Source of the DNA: an uncultured Phocaeicola sp.
GTDB lineage: Bacteria; Bacteroidota; Bacteroidia; Bacteroidales; Bacteroidaceae
Direction: 5' to 3'
Assembly: GCA_947581855.1 (NCBI GenBank)
Contig: CANPVZ010000002.1
Location: 124,001 to 188,000 of the forward strand
DNA: 64,000 nt
The notes under the pieces were generated by a model. It had not been told where the DNA came from, searched no databases, and saw only the letters and a program-made list of their open reading frames with translations. The position numbers and the translations under genes are program-made. Positions 8,504-18,694 of the stretch are shown here, piece after piece. Within the stretch, counting starts at the first letter, position 1; every line of letters starts with the position of its first letter.

Positions 8504-11404
8504 TCACCTTCTACGACCACCAAAACCACCCATACCGCCATGACCGCCTTCAAAACCGTCCGGAGGAGGTCCCCCAAGACCTCCGCTACGACGATGCATA
8601 TTCCGTATCTTACTACGACTGTCTTTGTCTCCGAACAAATTCAGCTTATAAATAAAGTGCAGCATACAATAGCTGTTTATCGAATTATACTCCGTATCTC
8701 TCCGCATTGATGAAGTAATGCTTCGACTGATATTACTTTGATTATGAAGGATATCAAAAACTTGAAAACTAACAGTTGCTGCATTGCCTTTCAAGAAACT
8801 TTGAGATATTTGTGCATTCCATATCAATTCATCACGGTTCATAGAAGCATCGCTATATCCGCGACGACAACTATTAGAGAGACTCGTCGACAATGACATA
8901 TTCCACGGAAAACGCAGGTTTGCATCGCAACCGTAAGAAAAATCATAAGTATCCTGATTGCTATTTTCCTGCATCGAGTTTCGCGAATGGTTATAGTTAA
9001 TGGAACCATTCAAATTGAAATCAAACATATCAGCCCGATAACCGCCACTTAATCTCTCACCCAACACCATGGAACGAGTCGTACTTTTTGCCGATTCGCT
9101 ACTTCCTTGTGAAAAGTAAGAAACCTGATTGCTATAATTAGCACTCGTATAAGTACTATACGTATACTTCTGATTCTTTTTTAAGGATGCATTCAAACCA
9201 AATAAAGCCCTGACATTCCAATTTCCATTGATATTTTCCGGGCGGGTAATACGCCCTCCGGTTTCCGGATCATACGTCACCTTGTTACTAATGCTGTTCA
9301 ATGTATTATTAAAATTCAAATCGGAAATAATCCCTCTTTGAAGTTCCATATTATATGTATTGAAAGAGATACGCAATGAATTAGTAAACGAAGGCTTCAA
9401 ACCCGGATTACCGGTTGAGATATTCAACGGATCGGAATTATCGGTCACATCCAACAAATCGGTCATGCTCGGTTGATCGGTAGTACCACGATAATTAACA
9501 CGCAGTTGGGTCTGCTTTGAAAAACGATAACGAAAATCAAGAGTAGGGGTAAAATTTGTTACGTATCTGTTGACTAACGTATCCAAGTCACCTTTTCGAT
9601 AACTCATTTCCGACTTTTGAGGCATCAATGTCAATCCGGCACTTAACTGGTATTTTTGACGAATGATGCGTAACAAAACGGAGATATCATTTATGTAGTT
9701 TTTATATTCGGCAAACTTGCTTTGGTCTGCATCATAATTCGCCTCATCATTATATCCGTCAGGTAAAAACGGAAAATCAAACTCTCCGATATTATAGGTA
9801 GAACGATCACTTTTAGAATATTTATACTGATACTTATAGCTGAATTGCAAAAATGTATTCTTCATAATGGGTTCGCTATAAGTCAACTGTCCCATATAAT
9901 TCCAATTCTTAGTAGGAGTAGTAATATAACGATTAATATCTTCATTACGTCCTTCAATCTGGTAATAATCAATACGAGATTGTGATATTTGCTCATTCTT
10001 CTGATCCGAATAATTCACCGAACCGCGAAACGTGACATTACGCCCACTATTATTCAATTTCCGATTTATTTGTAACGTACCTTTAAATGTATTGGAACTT
10101 CCATCCGTTTGCGACAAACGCGTTTGCGAGTTAACTCGAATATCTCTCAACCGTTCGTCATCGAGCTGTGCTAACGGATCGGTAATTCCTTCTACATAAG
10201 GATCTTCATTAAAGGTGGCCGATTCGCTATAGGAATCCGCTTTCGATGAGCTGTAAGAGAATTGCGGACGAAATATAATATTTGTCATAGAATCCGGTCT
10301 CCATTCCAAACGGAACTCTCCGTTAAATTTGGTTGACCGACTCAAGCTCTTACTCAACGAATTAGAAAACGAATTACCACTTTCCAAAAATGTTTCTGAA
10401 GCTGATTTACTTTGCGTATCATTCTTACCATAACTATAATTAATATTTCCACCGAGCTCTAACTTTTGGGTATCCATGGCGAAATTAAAACCTCCCATTT
10501 TATTTGTGCGCAAGCCTCCGGCTCCTCCACGTGCTCCACCTCCCCGACGACTGAATCCAGGATCGCCTGTATTTCCCATAGAACCGATAGCTGAATATTG
10601 CTGACCATCCGCAAAACGATTCAACATAAACTTTGTTGAATACCGGCTTTTTGTACCTCCGCCTAAGTCAGCATTACCAAACCATCCTTTATCCATACCT
10701 TTCTTCACGGTCAAATCAAGCACCATTTCCTCTTCTCCATCATCTATCCCAGTTACACGCGCCATATCCGACTTTTTCTCATAAGCCTTAATTTTATCCA
10801 CCATATCAGCCGGAATGTTTTTCATAGAAATATCTTTGTTATCACCGAAAAACTCTTTGCCCTTCATCAAAATCTTCTTTACCGTTTTACCGTTAATAGA
10901 AATGTTTCCATCATCATCCACTTCTGCGCCCGGCAATTTTTTCACTAGTTCTTCCAATACTGCTCCTTCCTGTACCCTATAGGCTGAACTATTATAGACT
11001 ACAGTATCCTCCACCATTTGTACAGGAGGAAGTTCTGCGGTTACTAACGTTTCTTTCATCAAGATTCCTTCCGCTGAAAGTTTTATCTGCCCGACATCCA
11101 TCTTGGGATGACCTGCCGTAAGTTGTAGAGTTTGCCATACCGGACTATAGCCTACATATGACACCTTCAGCAAATATTTTCCCGGAATCACAGCGGGTAA
11201 AGAAAATTTTCCGTCAGCCAAGCTTACATTACCATTTATATACGTACTATCCGGCAAAGATAATATTTGAATAGTGGCCTGTTCAATCGCTGAATTAGTC
11301 TCGTTATCCCAAACAGTACCGGAAACCGCGACCTTTGTATCCTGTGCCTGAATTTGGCAAATAACCTGTCCAAACAGGAATAAAGAAAGGATTATTCGTT
11401 TCAT
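8504..11404 (-). CDS. Outer membrane beta-barrel protein (TonB-receptor-like), paralogue 1
   Basis: 966 aa. Signal peptide 1-20 (cleavage near QA-QD); a carboxypeptidase-regulatory-like beta-sandwich (about 25-105, SGTVWDNETNSAIEQATI); a plug-like region (about 135-215, LEELVKKLPGAEVDDDGNI); then a long barrel rich in alternating aromatic/polar strands; and a Gly-rich tail (GGLGG, GGHGGMGGFGG). This is the OMP_b-brl_3 architecture typical of Bacteroidota, related to TonB-dependent receptors. No SusD partner is adjacent, so a classical glycan SusCD role is not supported. It is a tandem paralogue of the gene at 11917. A CCTTTG-type -7 element lies on the minus strand near 11456-11463. The substrate is unknown. 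Confidence 0.88.
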   Translation of the reverse strand: MKRIILSLFLFGQVICQIQAQDTKVAVSGTVWDNETNSAIEQATIQILSLPDSTYINGNVSLADGKFSLPAVIPGKYLLKVSYVGYSPVWQTLQLTAGHPKMDVGQIKLSAEGILMKETLVTAELPPVQMVEDTVVYNSSAYRVQEGAVLEELVKKLPGAEVDDDGNISINGKTVKKILMKGKEFFGDNKDISMKNIPADMVDKIKAYEKKSDMARVTGIDDGEEEMVLDLTVKKGMDKGWFGNADLGGGTKSRYSTKFMLNRFADGQQYSAIGSMGNTGDPGFSRRGGGARGGAGGLRTNKMGGFNFAMDTQKLELGGNINYSYGKNDTQSKSASETFLESGNSFSNSLSKSLSRSTKFNGEFRLEWRPDSMTNIIFRPQFSYSSSKADSYSESATFNEDPYVEGITDPLAQLDDERLRDIRVNSQTRLSQTDGSSNTFKGTLQINRKLNNSGRNVTFRGSVNYSDQKNEQISQSRIDYYQIEGRNEDINRYITTPTKNWNYMGQLTYSEPIMKNTFLQFSYKYQYKYSKSDRSTYNIGEFDFPFLPDGYNDEANYDADQSKFAEYKNYINDISVLLRIIRQKYQLSAGLTLMPQKSEMSYRKGDLDTLVNRYVTNFTPTLDFRYRFSKQTQLRVNYRGTTDQPSMTDLLDVTDNSDPLNISTGNPGLKPSFTNSLRISFNTYNMELQRGIISDLNFNNTLNSISNKVTYDPETGGRITRPENINGNWNVRALFGLNASLKKNQKYTYSTYTSANYSNQVSYFSQGSSESAKSTTRSMVLGERLSGGYRADMFDFNLNGSINYNHSRNSMQENSNQDTYDFSYGCDANLRFPWNMSLSTSLSNSCRRGYSDASMNRDELIWNAQISQSFLKGNAATVSFQVFDILHNQSNISRSITSSMRRDTEYNSINSYCMLHFIYKLNLFGDKDSRSKIRNMHRRSGGLGGPPPDGFEGGHGGMGGFGGRRR

Positions 11405-11916
11405 AAAATTATAAGATTGTATTTATTTTTAATGTCTTTTTGATAGCTTATTAAAACAAAGGTTTAATATTTTAATAGAACGCATTTACAAAAATCGACA
11501 AATCGCCATTTTGTATAGACGAATCGCTTTTTGAGGATAGAAAAGGAAGAGAAAAAAAATAAAGAAATTGAAAAAGATAAAGTATTAAAAGAAGTCTCAC
11601 TTAGCCCCTATAATCAAAACAAAACATTTTCGGTGTTGGATTGTATTAAGGGAAGCCTCATTTCATTTATGAGTAAAAAGAATGATCAATCTATTTTTGG
11701 AAGCGGGCATTGATTTTTAATCAATTTATTACTTATTTGAATACAGAATTCAAGTATAAAATTCAAATCCTGTAGTTTTCTATTTATACAAAAGTGGGGA
11801 TAGTGCCCAATTAAAAGGGAGGGGAACAGAATTTATTAAACGAAAGGCTTTCAACGCCTGCTGCCTTTATATGCAGAAGCTTTGAAAGCCTTCATCTTTA
11901 TATAATGTTTTTGTGT
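11405..11916. other. Intergenic region between the two barrel paralogues
   Basis: The first about 80 bp are a leader similar to the leader of the second paralogue at 14782-14860 (both contain GTATTTATTTT, AATGT and AAAGGTTTAATATTT), consistent with the whole transcription unit having been duplicated. A 60-codon frame at 11531-11713 is lysine/glutamate-rich, low-complexity and not convincing. A terminator for the downstream paralogue sits at 11842. I see nothing else. Confidence 0.5.
11842..11893 (-). terminator. Terminator hairpin after barrel paralogue 2
   Basis: On the minus strand AAGGCTTTCAA pairs with TTGAAAGCCTT across an about 30-nt loop, followed by TCGTTTAATAAATT. It begins about 25 bp beyond the stop of the gene at 11917. 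Confidence 0.6.
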
Positions 11917-14781
11917 TTACATTCTACGACCACCGCCAAAGCCGCCGGAAGGAAATCCATGAAAGCCACCCCGACGTTGTATATCCCGCATCTTACTCCG
12001 AGTTTCTTTATCGCCAAACAAATTCAACCGATAAACAAAGTGCAACATACAGTAGCTGTTTATAGAGTTGTATTCCGTATCTCTTCTCTGAGATGCCGAA
12101 ATTGAACGGCTGATATTACTCTGGTTATGAAGAATATCAAATACCTGCAATGTCAATGTTGCCGCATTTCCTTTTAAAAAGTTTTGAGATATCTGAGCAT
12201 TCCAAATAAGCTCGTCACGATTCATATTCGCATCACTATATCCACGGCGGCAACTATTGGAGATGCTTGTAGATATAGACATATTCCAGGGAAATTGTAC
12301 ATTCGATTCCGCACCATAAGAGAAATCATAAGTATCCATGTTACTGCTTTCCTGCAAAGAACTGCGTACATGACTGTAATTCAATGAACCGTTCAGTCCG
12401 AAATCAAACCAATCGTTACGATAGCCTCCGCTTATACGCTCGCCAAGACGTAAACGACGTGTTGTATTCTTCATAGTCACCTGATCTTGCAATAAGTAGG
12501 CCACCATATTGTTATAGTTAGCGCTGGTATGTGTATTATAGGTAAACTTTTTATTGTTTTTCAATGCGGAAGAGAACCCGAAACGTCCGTCTAGGTTCCA
12601 ATTTCCATTAATATTTTCCGGTTTGGTGATACGTCCACCGGTTTCCGAATTATAAGTCACCATATTACTAATACTATTCAACGTGTTACTAAAATTCAGA
12701 CCAGTATTAATTCCTTGTTGTCTGTCGACATTATACGTATCGAAGGAAATACGCAAAGAATTGGTAAACGAAGGTTTCAAACCGGGATTACCTTGAGTAA
12801 TATTCAACGGATTTGAATCGTCCGTAATATCCAACAAATCAGTCATGCTCGGTTGGTCGGTACTTCCTCGGTAGCTAACACGTAATCTTGTTTGCTTGGA
12901 AAAGCGGTATCGAAAATCCACTGTCGGTGTAAAATTGGTCACCGTACGAGTCACCAAAGTATCCAATTGTGACTTCTTATAACTCATCTCCGACTTTTGT
13001 GGCATCAGTGTCACACCAAAGTTCAATTGATATTTTTCACGTATGAAACGCATATTTACCGAAATATCATTAATGTAATTCTTATATTCTGCAAACTTAC
13101 TCTGGTTAGGATCATAGTTGGCCTCATCATCATATCCGTTAGGCAAAAAAGGAAATTCAAAATCACCTATATTATAAGTAGAACGATCGCTCTTCGAATA
13201 TTTATATTGATATTTGTAGCTGAACTGTAAGAAAGCATTTCTGAATACCGGTTCACTATATGTCATCTGCGCCACATAATTCCAATTCTTAGTAGGAGTA
13301 GTTGAGAAACGGTTTATATTCTGATTCCGACCTTCTACTTGAAAATATTCAATACGTGACTGTGATATCTGCTCATTCTCATTCTTAGAATATCCTGCGG
13401 TTCCTCTGAACGTAATATTACGCCCCTTATTATTCAACCTACGATTTATCTGCAATTCTCCGTTAAAAGAATGTGAATTTCCTTCACTCTGAGAAAGCTG
13501 GATCTGATGGTTTACCCGAATATCTTTTAGTCGCTCATCATCAAATTGTTCTAGTGGGTCGGTAATACCTTCCTTATATGGATCTTCGTTAAAAGTAGCC
13601 GACATACTTTGGGAATGACTATCCGATGTACTGTATGAAAAACGCGGACGAAAAATAATGTTCGTCATAGTATCGGGCTTCCATTCCAAACGAAAGTTAC
13701 CGTTCCATCCTGTCGATTTACCCAGACTTTTACTTAAAGAGTTGGAAAAAGAGTTCCCGGTTTCAAGAAAAGTTTCCGAAGAACTCTTACTTTCCGTATC
13801 ATTATTACTATAAGAATAATCTATACTACCTCCTAACTCTATCTTAGGAGTAACCATAGCAAAATTAAATCCGCCCATTTTATTAGTACGCAAACCATTA
13901 CCTCCTCCTCTAAAACCACCTCGTCCGCCAAAGCCTTTGTCACCAGTATTATTCATGGAGCCGATTGCTGCTATTTGTCTACTATCGGTAAAACGGTTTA
14001 CCATCAACTTGGTAGAATAACGGTCTTTTGTTCCACCGGCTATATCGGCATTCCCAAACCAGCCTTGTTTCATACCCTTCTTTACCGATAAATCGAGCAC
14101 GGTTTCTTCATTTCCATCATCTATTCCAGTAATACGGGCCAAATCAGATTTTTTCTCATATGTTTTAAGTTTCTCAACCATATCGACCGGCAGATTTTTC
14201 AAAGCCATATCTTTTTTATCTCCGAAAAACTCCTTTCCATCTACCAATATCTTACTAATACTTTTTCCATTGACCGTAATATTACCGTCATCGTCTACTT
14301 CTGCCCCAGGTAGTTTCTTCACTAATTCTTCCAATGCAGAACCTTCAGGCACACGGTATGCCGAACTATTATAAACCAACGTATCTTCTACTACTTGTAC
14401 CTGCGGAGCTTCAGCCGTAATCACTGCCTCCTTTAACAGAATAGCATCATCGGAAAGGGAAATTCGACCGATATTAACACGTGGCTTAGAAGCTGTAAGT
14501 TGTAAAGACTTCCACTTCGGACTATAGCCTACATAAGAAACTTTTAATAGATATTTTCCTGGTTTAACGGCAGGCAAAGAGAAGCGTCCGTTTGTCAAAC
14601 TAACATTACCATTTACATAGGTACTATCGGGCATAGAGAGTATCTGAATAGTTGCTTGCTCAATCGGAGTATTCAATTCTGCATCCCACACAGTACCGGA
14701 GACAGTTACTTTCGCATCTTGTGCTTGAATAAGACTGATGCCCAGTCCAAACATTAGCAAAGAAAGGAGTTTTCGTTTCAT
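11917..14781 (-). CDS. Outer membrane beta-barrel protein (TonB-receptor-like), paralogue 2
   Basis: 954 aa. It has the same architecture as the gene at 8504: signal peptide 1-20, regulatory-like beta-sandwich, plug-like segment with ELVKKLPGAEVDDDGNI, a barrel with long stretches identical to the paralogue (for example ISQSRI, YRFSKQT, GNPGLKPSFTNSLRISF), and a Gly-rich tail (GGFHGFPSGGFGGGRR). The two arose by tandem duplication. They are separated by about 510 bp with their own terminator, so they are probably transcribed independently. The ligand is unknown. The Arg/Gly-rich C-terminus is odd for a barrel protein, which normally ends in an aromatic strand. Confidence 0.88.
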   Translation of the reverse strand: MKRKLLSLLMFGLGISLIQAQDAKVTVSGTVWDAELNTPIEQATIQILSMPDSTYVNGNVSLTNGRFSLPAVKPGKYLLKVSYVGYSPKWKSLQLTASKPRVNIGRISLSDDAILLKEAVITAEAPQVQVVEDTLVYNSSAYRVPEGSALEELVKKLPGAEVDDDGNITVNGKSISKILVDGKEFFGDKKDMALKNLPVDMVEKLKTYEKKSDLARITGIDDGNEETVLDLSVKKGMKQGWFGNADIAGGTKDRYSTKLMVNRFTDSRQIAAIGSMNNTGDKGFGGRGGFRGGGNGLRTNKMGGFNFAMVTPKIELGGSIDYSYSNNDTESKSSSETFLETGNSFSNSLSKSLGKSTGWNGNFRLEWKPDTMTNIIFRPRFSYSTSDSHSQSMSATFNEDPYKEGITDPLEQFDDERLKDIRVNHQIQLSQSEGNSHSFNGELQINRRLNNKGRNITFRGTAGYSKNENEQISQSRIEYFQVEGRNQNINRFSTTPTKNWNYVAQMTYSEPVFRNAFLQFSYKYQYKYSKSDRSTYNIGDFEFPFLPNGYDDEANYDPNQSKFAEYKNYINDISVNMRFIREKYQLNFGVTLMPQKSEMSYKKSQLDTLVTRTVTNFTPTVDFRYRFSKQTRLRVSYRGSTDQPSMTDLLDITDDSNPLNITQGNPGLKPSFTNSLRISFDTYNVDRQQGINTGLNFSNTLNSISNMVTYNSETGGRITKPENINGNWNLDGRFGFSSALKNNKKFTYNTHTSANYNNMVAYLLQDQVTMKNTTRRLRLGERISGGYRNDWFDFGLNGSLNYSHVRSSLQESSNMDTYDFSYGAESNVQFPWNMSISTSISNSCRRGYSDANMNRDELIWNAQISQNFLKGNAATLTLQVFDILHNQSNISRSISASQRRDTEYNSINSYCMLHFVYRLNLFGDKETRSKMRDIQRRGGFHGFPSGGFGGGRRM

Positions 14782-15330
14782 AGAATTATAAGGTTGTATT
14801 TATTTTCAATGTTTTTTTGACAGGTTTTCGGAATAAAGGTTTAATATTTCAATAAAATCTTTTGCCTACAACGGATCATTAAGCTTTTCTGTAAACAATC
14901 GAACAATAATATAATTAGATTGCCTGATTAAGAAATTTACTACTTCATTCAGAAAGCAAAGAAACTAAATTAATACCCCGACTTACATAAGCGACAAAGA
15001 AAAGGGTATAGATACTTTAATAACGTTAAATTCCGAACCAACGAGACAAAACGACACAGCATCCATTACAACTGGCTCTTTTTCAATTCAATCAAAAAGA
15101 GAGATTGATAAGAAATTGTTTCTAAAACACATCGCTGTTACAGTAGAAAAGCAGTTAATAACTGCTGATTTTTAAATTAAAATAAAGAAAACTCTTTGAC
15201 TCACAAAATAACTAGAATCTTACAAGCTGTCTCTCTTTAGACTGGACAAATGACTCTGAATGTTATCTTACGTAATATTACTTCTCAAATTTTTATTATA
15301 CCTTTGCACCATATTAAGTACCATACAACT
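14782..15330. other. Divergent intergenic region (barrel paralogue 2 / aroB)
   Basis: The left part is the leader of the barrel gene (minus strand). The remainder is AT-rich with no open frame of interest until the aroB promoter at 15299. No hairpin or repeat of note was seen. Confidence 0.4.
15299..15306 (+). promoter_or_regulatory. Bacteroidales -7 promoter element for aroB
   Basis: TACCTTTG fits TAnnTTTG and lies 24 bp upstream of the aroB ATG at 15331, which also argues against the longer upstream in-frame start at 15250. Confidence 0.6.
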
Positions 15331-16392
15331 ATGAGTAAACAGGAAGTTATCATCTCCGAAAATCCGGAAACAAGCCTAACTAAGGCCATTCAGCAAATTC
15401 ATTTCGATAAATTATTCATTCTAACCGATGAAAACACCTACCGTTTTTGCCTTCCTCTTGTTCAAGGAGTGGAATCTTTAAAAGGCGTGGAACCGATTCT
15501 CGTCGGAGCAGGAGATACACATAAGACCTTGGAAACACTGGCTTCGGTATGGAAAGCATTAGGCGACCGCGGAGCCAGTCGGCATTCCCTTCTTATCAAT
15601 TTAGGGGGAGGTATGGTTACAGACTTGGGCGGTTTCGCCGCTTCTACTTTTAAAAGGGGTATACCTTATATTAATATACCTACTACCCTATTGGCCATGG
15701 TCGACGCATCGGTGGGCGGAAAGACAGGTATCAACTTCAATGGACTGAAAAACGAAGTGGGCGTATTTGCCCCGGCACAAAGCGTAATTATTGATACGGA
15801 ATTCTTAAAATCCTTAGATAAGGAAAATCTTTGTTCCGGCTATGCAGAGATGTTGAAACATGGACTTATCAGCACCGAAAAGCATTGGGCGGAATTACTG
15901 GATTTCGATTTCAACCGTCCGGACTATACAATGTTGCAAACTCTGGTAGCGCAATCTGTTCAGATTAAAGAGAATATTGTAGAGCAAGACCCTTTTGAGA
16001 AGGGAATCCGTAAAGCTTTGAATTTGGGTCACACTGTAGGTCACGCTTTCGAAAGTCTGGCATTGGAACAGAAGCGTCCGCGTCTACATGGATATGCCGT
16101 AGCATGGGGATTAGTCTGCGAGCTTTATTTCTCATGCATTAAAACGAATTTCCCTAAAAACAAGCTGCGTCAAACTATACAATTTATTAAAGATAATTAC
16201 GGCGTTTTTATTTTCGACTGCAAACAATACGAACGTCTGTACGAATTCATGACCCACGACAAGAAGAACGAAGCAGGCATTATTAATTTCACTCTGCTCG
16301 GAGGTATCGGAGATATCCGCATCAATCAATCGGCAACTAAGGAAGAAATATTCGAAATGCTCGATTTTTATCGGGAGTCTATGGGTTGCTGA
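15331..16392 (+). CDS. aroB: 3-dehydroquinate synthase
   Basis: 353 aa. The ATG at 15331 is chosen because it lies downstream of the TAnnTTTG promoter and gives the normal family length; the longer frame from 15250 would place the start upstream of the promoter. It cyclises DAHP to 3-dehydroquinate in the shikimate pathway, using NAD+ and a divalent metal. Seen: NAD-binding GGGMVTD (92-98), substrate/NAD region VDASVGGKTGIN (about 127), and the metal-binding NLGHTVGHAFE helix (about 232-242). It stands alone; aroA lies about 28 kb away in this window. Confidence 0.95.
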   Translation: MSKQEVIISENPETSLTKAIQQIHFDKLFILTDENTYRFCLPLVQGVESLKGVEPILVGAGDTHKTLETLASVWKALGDRGASRHSLLINLGGGMVTDLGGFAASTFKRGIPYINIPTTLLAMVDASVGGKTGINFNGLKNEVGVFAPAQSVIIDTEFLKSLDKENLCSGYAEMLKHGLISTEKHWAELLDFDFNRPDYTMLQTLVAQSVQIKENIVEQDPFEKGIRKALNLGHTVGHAFESLALEQKRPRLHGYAVAWGLVCELYFSCIKTNFPKNKLRQTIQFIKDNYGVFIFDCKQYERLYEFMTHDKKNEAGIINFTLLGGIGDIRINQSATKEEIFEMLDFYRESMGC

Positions 16393-16442
16393 AAATATTT
16401 AAATCACATATAAATATAGGAGTATTGTTTTTATCACTAGCG

Positions 16443-16544
16443 ATTATCCGGATTACACAGATCATATTGATTTTATGGATTCCCATATATATCAATACTG
16501 AAGAATAAACTTAATCAAATTAGAATTAATGTAATCCGGACAAT
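16443..16544. repeat. 15-bp inverted repeat with a 72-bp spacer
   Basis: ATTATCCGGATTACA (16443-16457) is the reverse complement, with one mismatch, of TGTAATCCGGACAAT (16530-16544). It starts 50 bp after the aroB stop. It could be a long-loop hairpin or the ends of a small element. Confidence 0.5.
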
Positions 16545-17091
16545 CTATAGTGGACAATAACAGTCTACACTTATTATAAACAGCATCCCAATTCCAAAAG
16601 TTTGTATCGAACTAAATCCAAGTTGCGACATTACCCAAGATTTAAAAATATGCGCAAATTTCTATTACTTCAGCAAAACATATGCTAATATCAAGAATAT
16701 CTATTATTTCAAAGGATATAAAGAAACCTTCGGAGGCCTTCACCGGAAGGTTAACAAACTCCTCTCCCTGATTAAAACAGTCATCCACATCTCGGGCCTG
16801 ACAGTGCTAAAGGTAACCTTTCAAACGCCGACCTAATGGAGAAGGAATACGCCCCAATACAACGAAACTTGAATGCAGACAGCGACCTTCGAACGTTCAC
16901 TGTAGAATTCTTGGCAAAAGTAACATTCTAAAGAGATAACCAAATGTTTTATCAAGAAGATAGTTTCACAACATCGATGTACGAGTGTTTATAGGAGGAA
17001 CAAACAGATATTAAAAATATTCTATAAATAGCAATCATCCTAGAGAAGTAAAAAATTCAGTCGACAAAGCGAGTTTCTTTTTAACTTTGCC

Positions 17092-17099
17092 GATACCAT
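17092..17099 (+). promoter_or_regulatory. Promoter-like -7 element
   Basis: TAACTTTG fits TAnnTTTG. It is 19 bp before a small ORF at 17118 and 354 bp before the MFS gene, so it could drive either or be a relic. Confidence 0.35.
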
Positions 17100-17117
17100 A
17101 ATCGAACAAAAGTAACC

Positions 17118-17225
17118 ATGACTAACCTTATATTCCAGAACGAACAGGATAATATCCTACAATTTTATAACGAGGGTAGCAAAAGAAAATTGGATAAACT
17201 GAACATTTACCGTTTAGGATTGTAA
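17118..17225 (+). CDS. Small ORF, 35 aa, doubtful
   Basis: ATG to TAA encodes a 35-residue peptide beginning MTNLIFQNEQDNI and ending NIYRLGL. It follows a TAnnTTTG element. I recognise no family. It may be the surviving 5' end of a decayed gene, or a leader peptide for the fructose genes downstream; neither is shown. Confidence 0.2.
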   Translation: MTNLIFQNEQDNILQFYNEGSKRKLDKLNIYRLGL

Positions 17226-17452
17226 TAAACAATAATTTACCGACGTATCGCAAGCAAGAACTTCAAGGAAGCAAAGGAAGAAGACAAAGGCGCCAATCTA
17301 CGGTTTCAAGAGTTGAAGCCCTGTAAGTCAGACCTAGGATAAGCTAGGACTATCGGCCGCGAACTCTATCTTCACTTCGGAACAAAGAGGTTTTCCTTTT
17401 TAAACCCTAAAAGTGGAGCTTGCGAAACATTATTAATTTAATATTTATCATC

Positions 17453-18625
17453 ATGAAAGATACTAAAAACATATATATCAAACTCATCCCGGTGATGCTA
17501 TGCTTTTTCGCCATGGGATTTGTCGATCTGGTAGGCATTGCCTCTAATTATGTGAAGGCCGATCTTGGACTGAGCGATTCGCAGGCAAATATTTTTCCAT
17601 CGCTCGTATTTTTCTGGTTCCTAATATTCTCCGTACCTACGGGAATGCTCATGAACAAGATAGGACGTAAAAAAACGGTCCTTTTAAGTTTAGTAGTTAC
17701 TTTCTTTTCCTTATTGTTACCGATATTCGGAGACAGTTATACCTTAATGCTGATTTCATTTTCACTTTTAGGTATAGGTAACACGTTGATGCAAACCTCT
17801 CTGAATCCGCTACTTTCGAATATCATCAGCGGTAACAGGTTAGCTAGCAGTCTTACTTTCGGACAGTTCGTCAAAGCCATCGCCTCGTTCCTCGCTCCGT
17901 ATATCGCTATGTGGGGAGCCACCCAAAGCATTCCCACTTTTGGGTTAAGTTGGCGCATATTGTTTCCTATTTACATGGTTATTGCCGTAGCTGCCATATT
18001 GTTCCTTTACGTCACTCCTATTACCGAAGAGAAAATTGAAGGGAAAGCTTCCACTTTTAAAGAATGTTTCGCACTGCTGGGCGAACCGTTTATCTTACTC
18101 TCCTTTTTGGGAATTATTTGCCACGTAGGCATCGATGTAGGTACTAACACTACAGCACCGAAAATATTAATAGAGCGTCTGGGTTGGGGATTGGCTGAAG
18201 CCTCTTTCGCTACGAGCCTCTATTTTATATTCCGTACGGTGGGCTCTTTTCTCGGAGCTTTCATCCTCAGCAAAATGTCGAGTAAAGTTTTTTTTGGAAT
18301 CAGTGCACTGATGATTACCGTTGCTATGGTCGGATTGTTTATCTTTGACACGCAAATTCCTATTTATGTATGTATTGCCCTGATAGGTTTCGGAAATTCC
18401 AATGTTTTTCCCATTATCTTCTCGCAAGCTTTGCTGCATATGCCGCATAAGAAAAACGAAGTCTCGGGATTGATGATTATGGGACTGTTCGGAGGTACGA
18501 TATTTCCGCTTATTATGGGATTTGCATCGGATGCTGTAGGACAAATGGGGGCAGTGGCTGTGATGACAATCGGAGCTATTTATCTGATATTCTATACATC
18601 AAAGATTAAGAAACAGCAATATTAA
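17453..18625 (+). CDS. MFS sugar importer, FucP/fructose-permease type
   Basis: 390 aa. The ATG at 17453 gives the usual N-terminus. About 12 membrane helices; the MFS loop motif appears as NKIGRKKT (about 75). The early acidic residues in the first helix (FVDLVG) and the overall look match the FHS/FucP sugar:proton symporters. The fructokinase 69 bp downstream on the same strand, and a hybrid-regulator fragment after that, suggest monosaccharide (fructose) uptake across the inner membrane, like the permease-kinase pair of the B. thetaiotaomicron fructan locus. The substrate is inferred from context. Confidence 0.85.
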   Translation: MKDTKNIYIKLIPVMLCFFAMGFVDLVGIASNYVKADLGLSDSQANIFPSLVFFWFLIFSVPTGMLMNKIGRKKTVLLSLVVTFFSLLLPIFGDSYTLMLISFSLLGIGNTLMQTSLNPLLSNIISGNRLASSLTFGQFVKAIASFLAPYIAMWGATQSIPTFGLSWRILFPIYMVIAVAAILFLYVTPITEEKIEGKASTFKECFALLGEPFILLSFLGIICHVGIDVGTNTTAPKILIERLGWGLAEASFATSLYFIFRTVGSFLGAFILSKMSSKVFFGISALMITVAMVGLFIFDTQIPIYVCIALIGFGNSNVFPIIFSQALLHMPHKKNEVSGLMIMGLFGGTIFPLIMGFASDAVGQMGAVAVMTIGAIYLIFYTSKIKKQQY

Positions 18626-18694
18626 AGAAAAAAGGTCGGGGAGATAAAAGGAGATGAAGAAAGAAAAATACATTAAAATAACAACCATTAAATT

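Larger units (their letters stand above)
16393..17452. other. About 1 kb of apparently decayed or non-coding DNA
   Basis: No frame longer than 60 codons lies here. It holds a 15-bp inverted repeat (16443/16530), a TAnnTTTG promoter-like site (17092) and a 35-codon open frame (17118). Scattered stretches look codon-like without staying open, as expected of degraded genes. Because the following genes resemble the permease and kinase of a fructan locus, lost SusCD or hydrolase genes are one explanation, but I could not read a specific relic here. Confidence 0.4.

Noticed and set aside
11531..11713. 60-codon frame between the barrel genes
   Set aside because: Lys/Glu-rich low complexity with no start context, lying in a leader/terminator region; probably chance.
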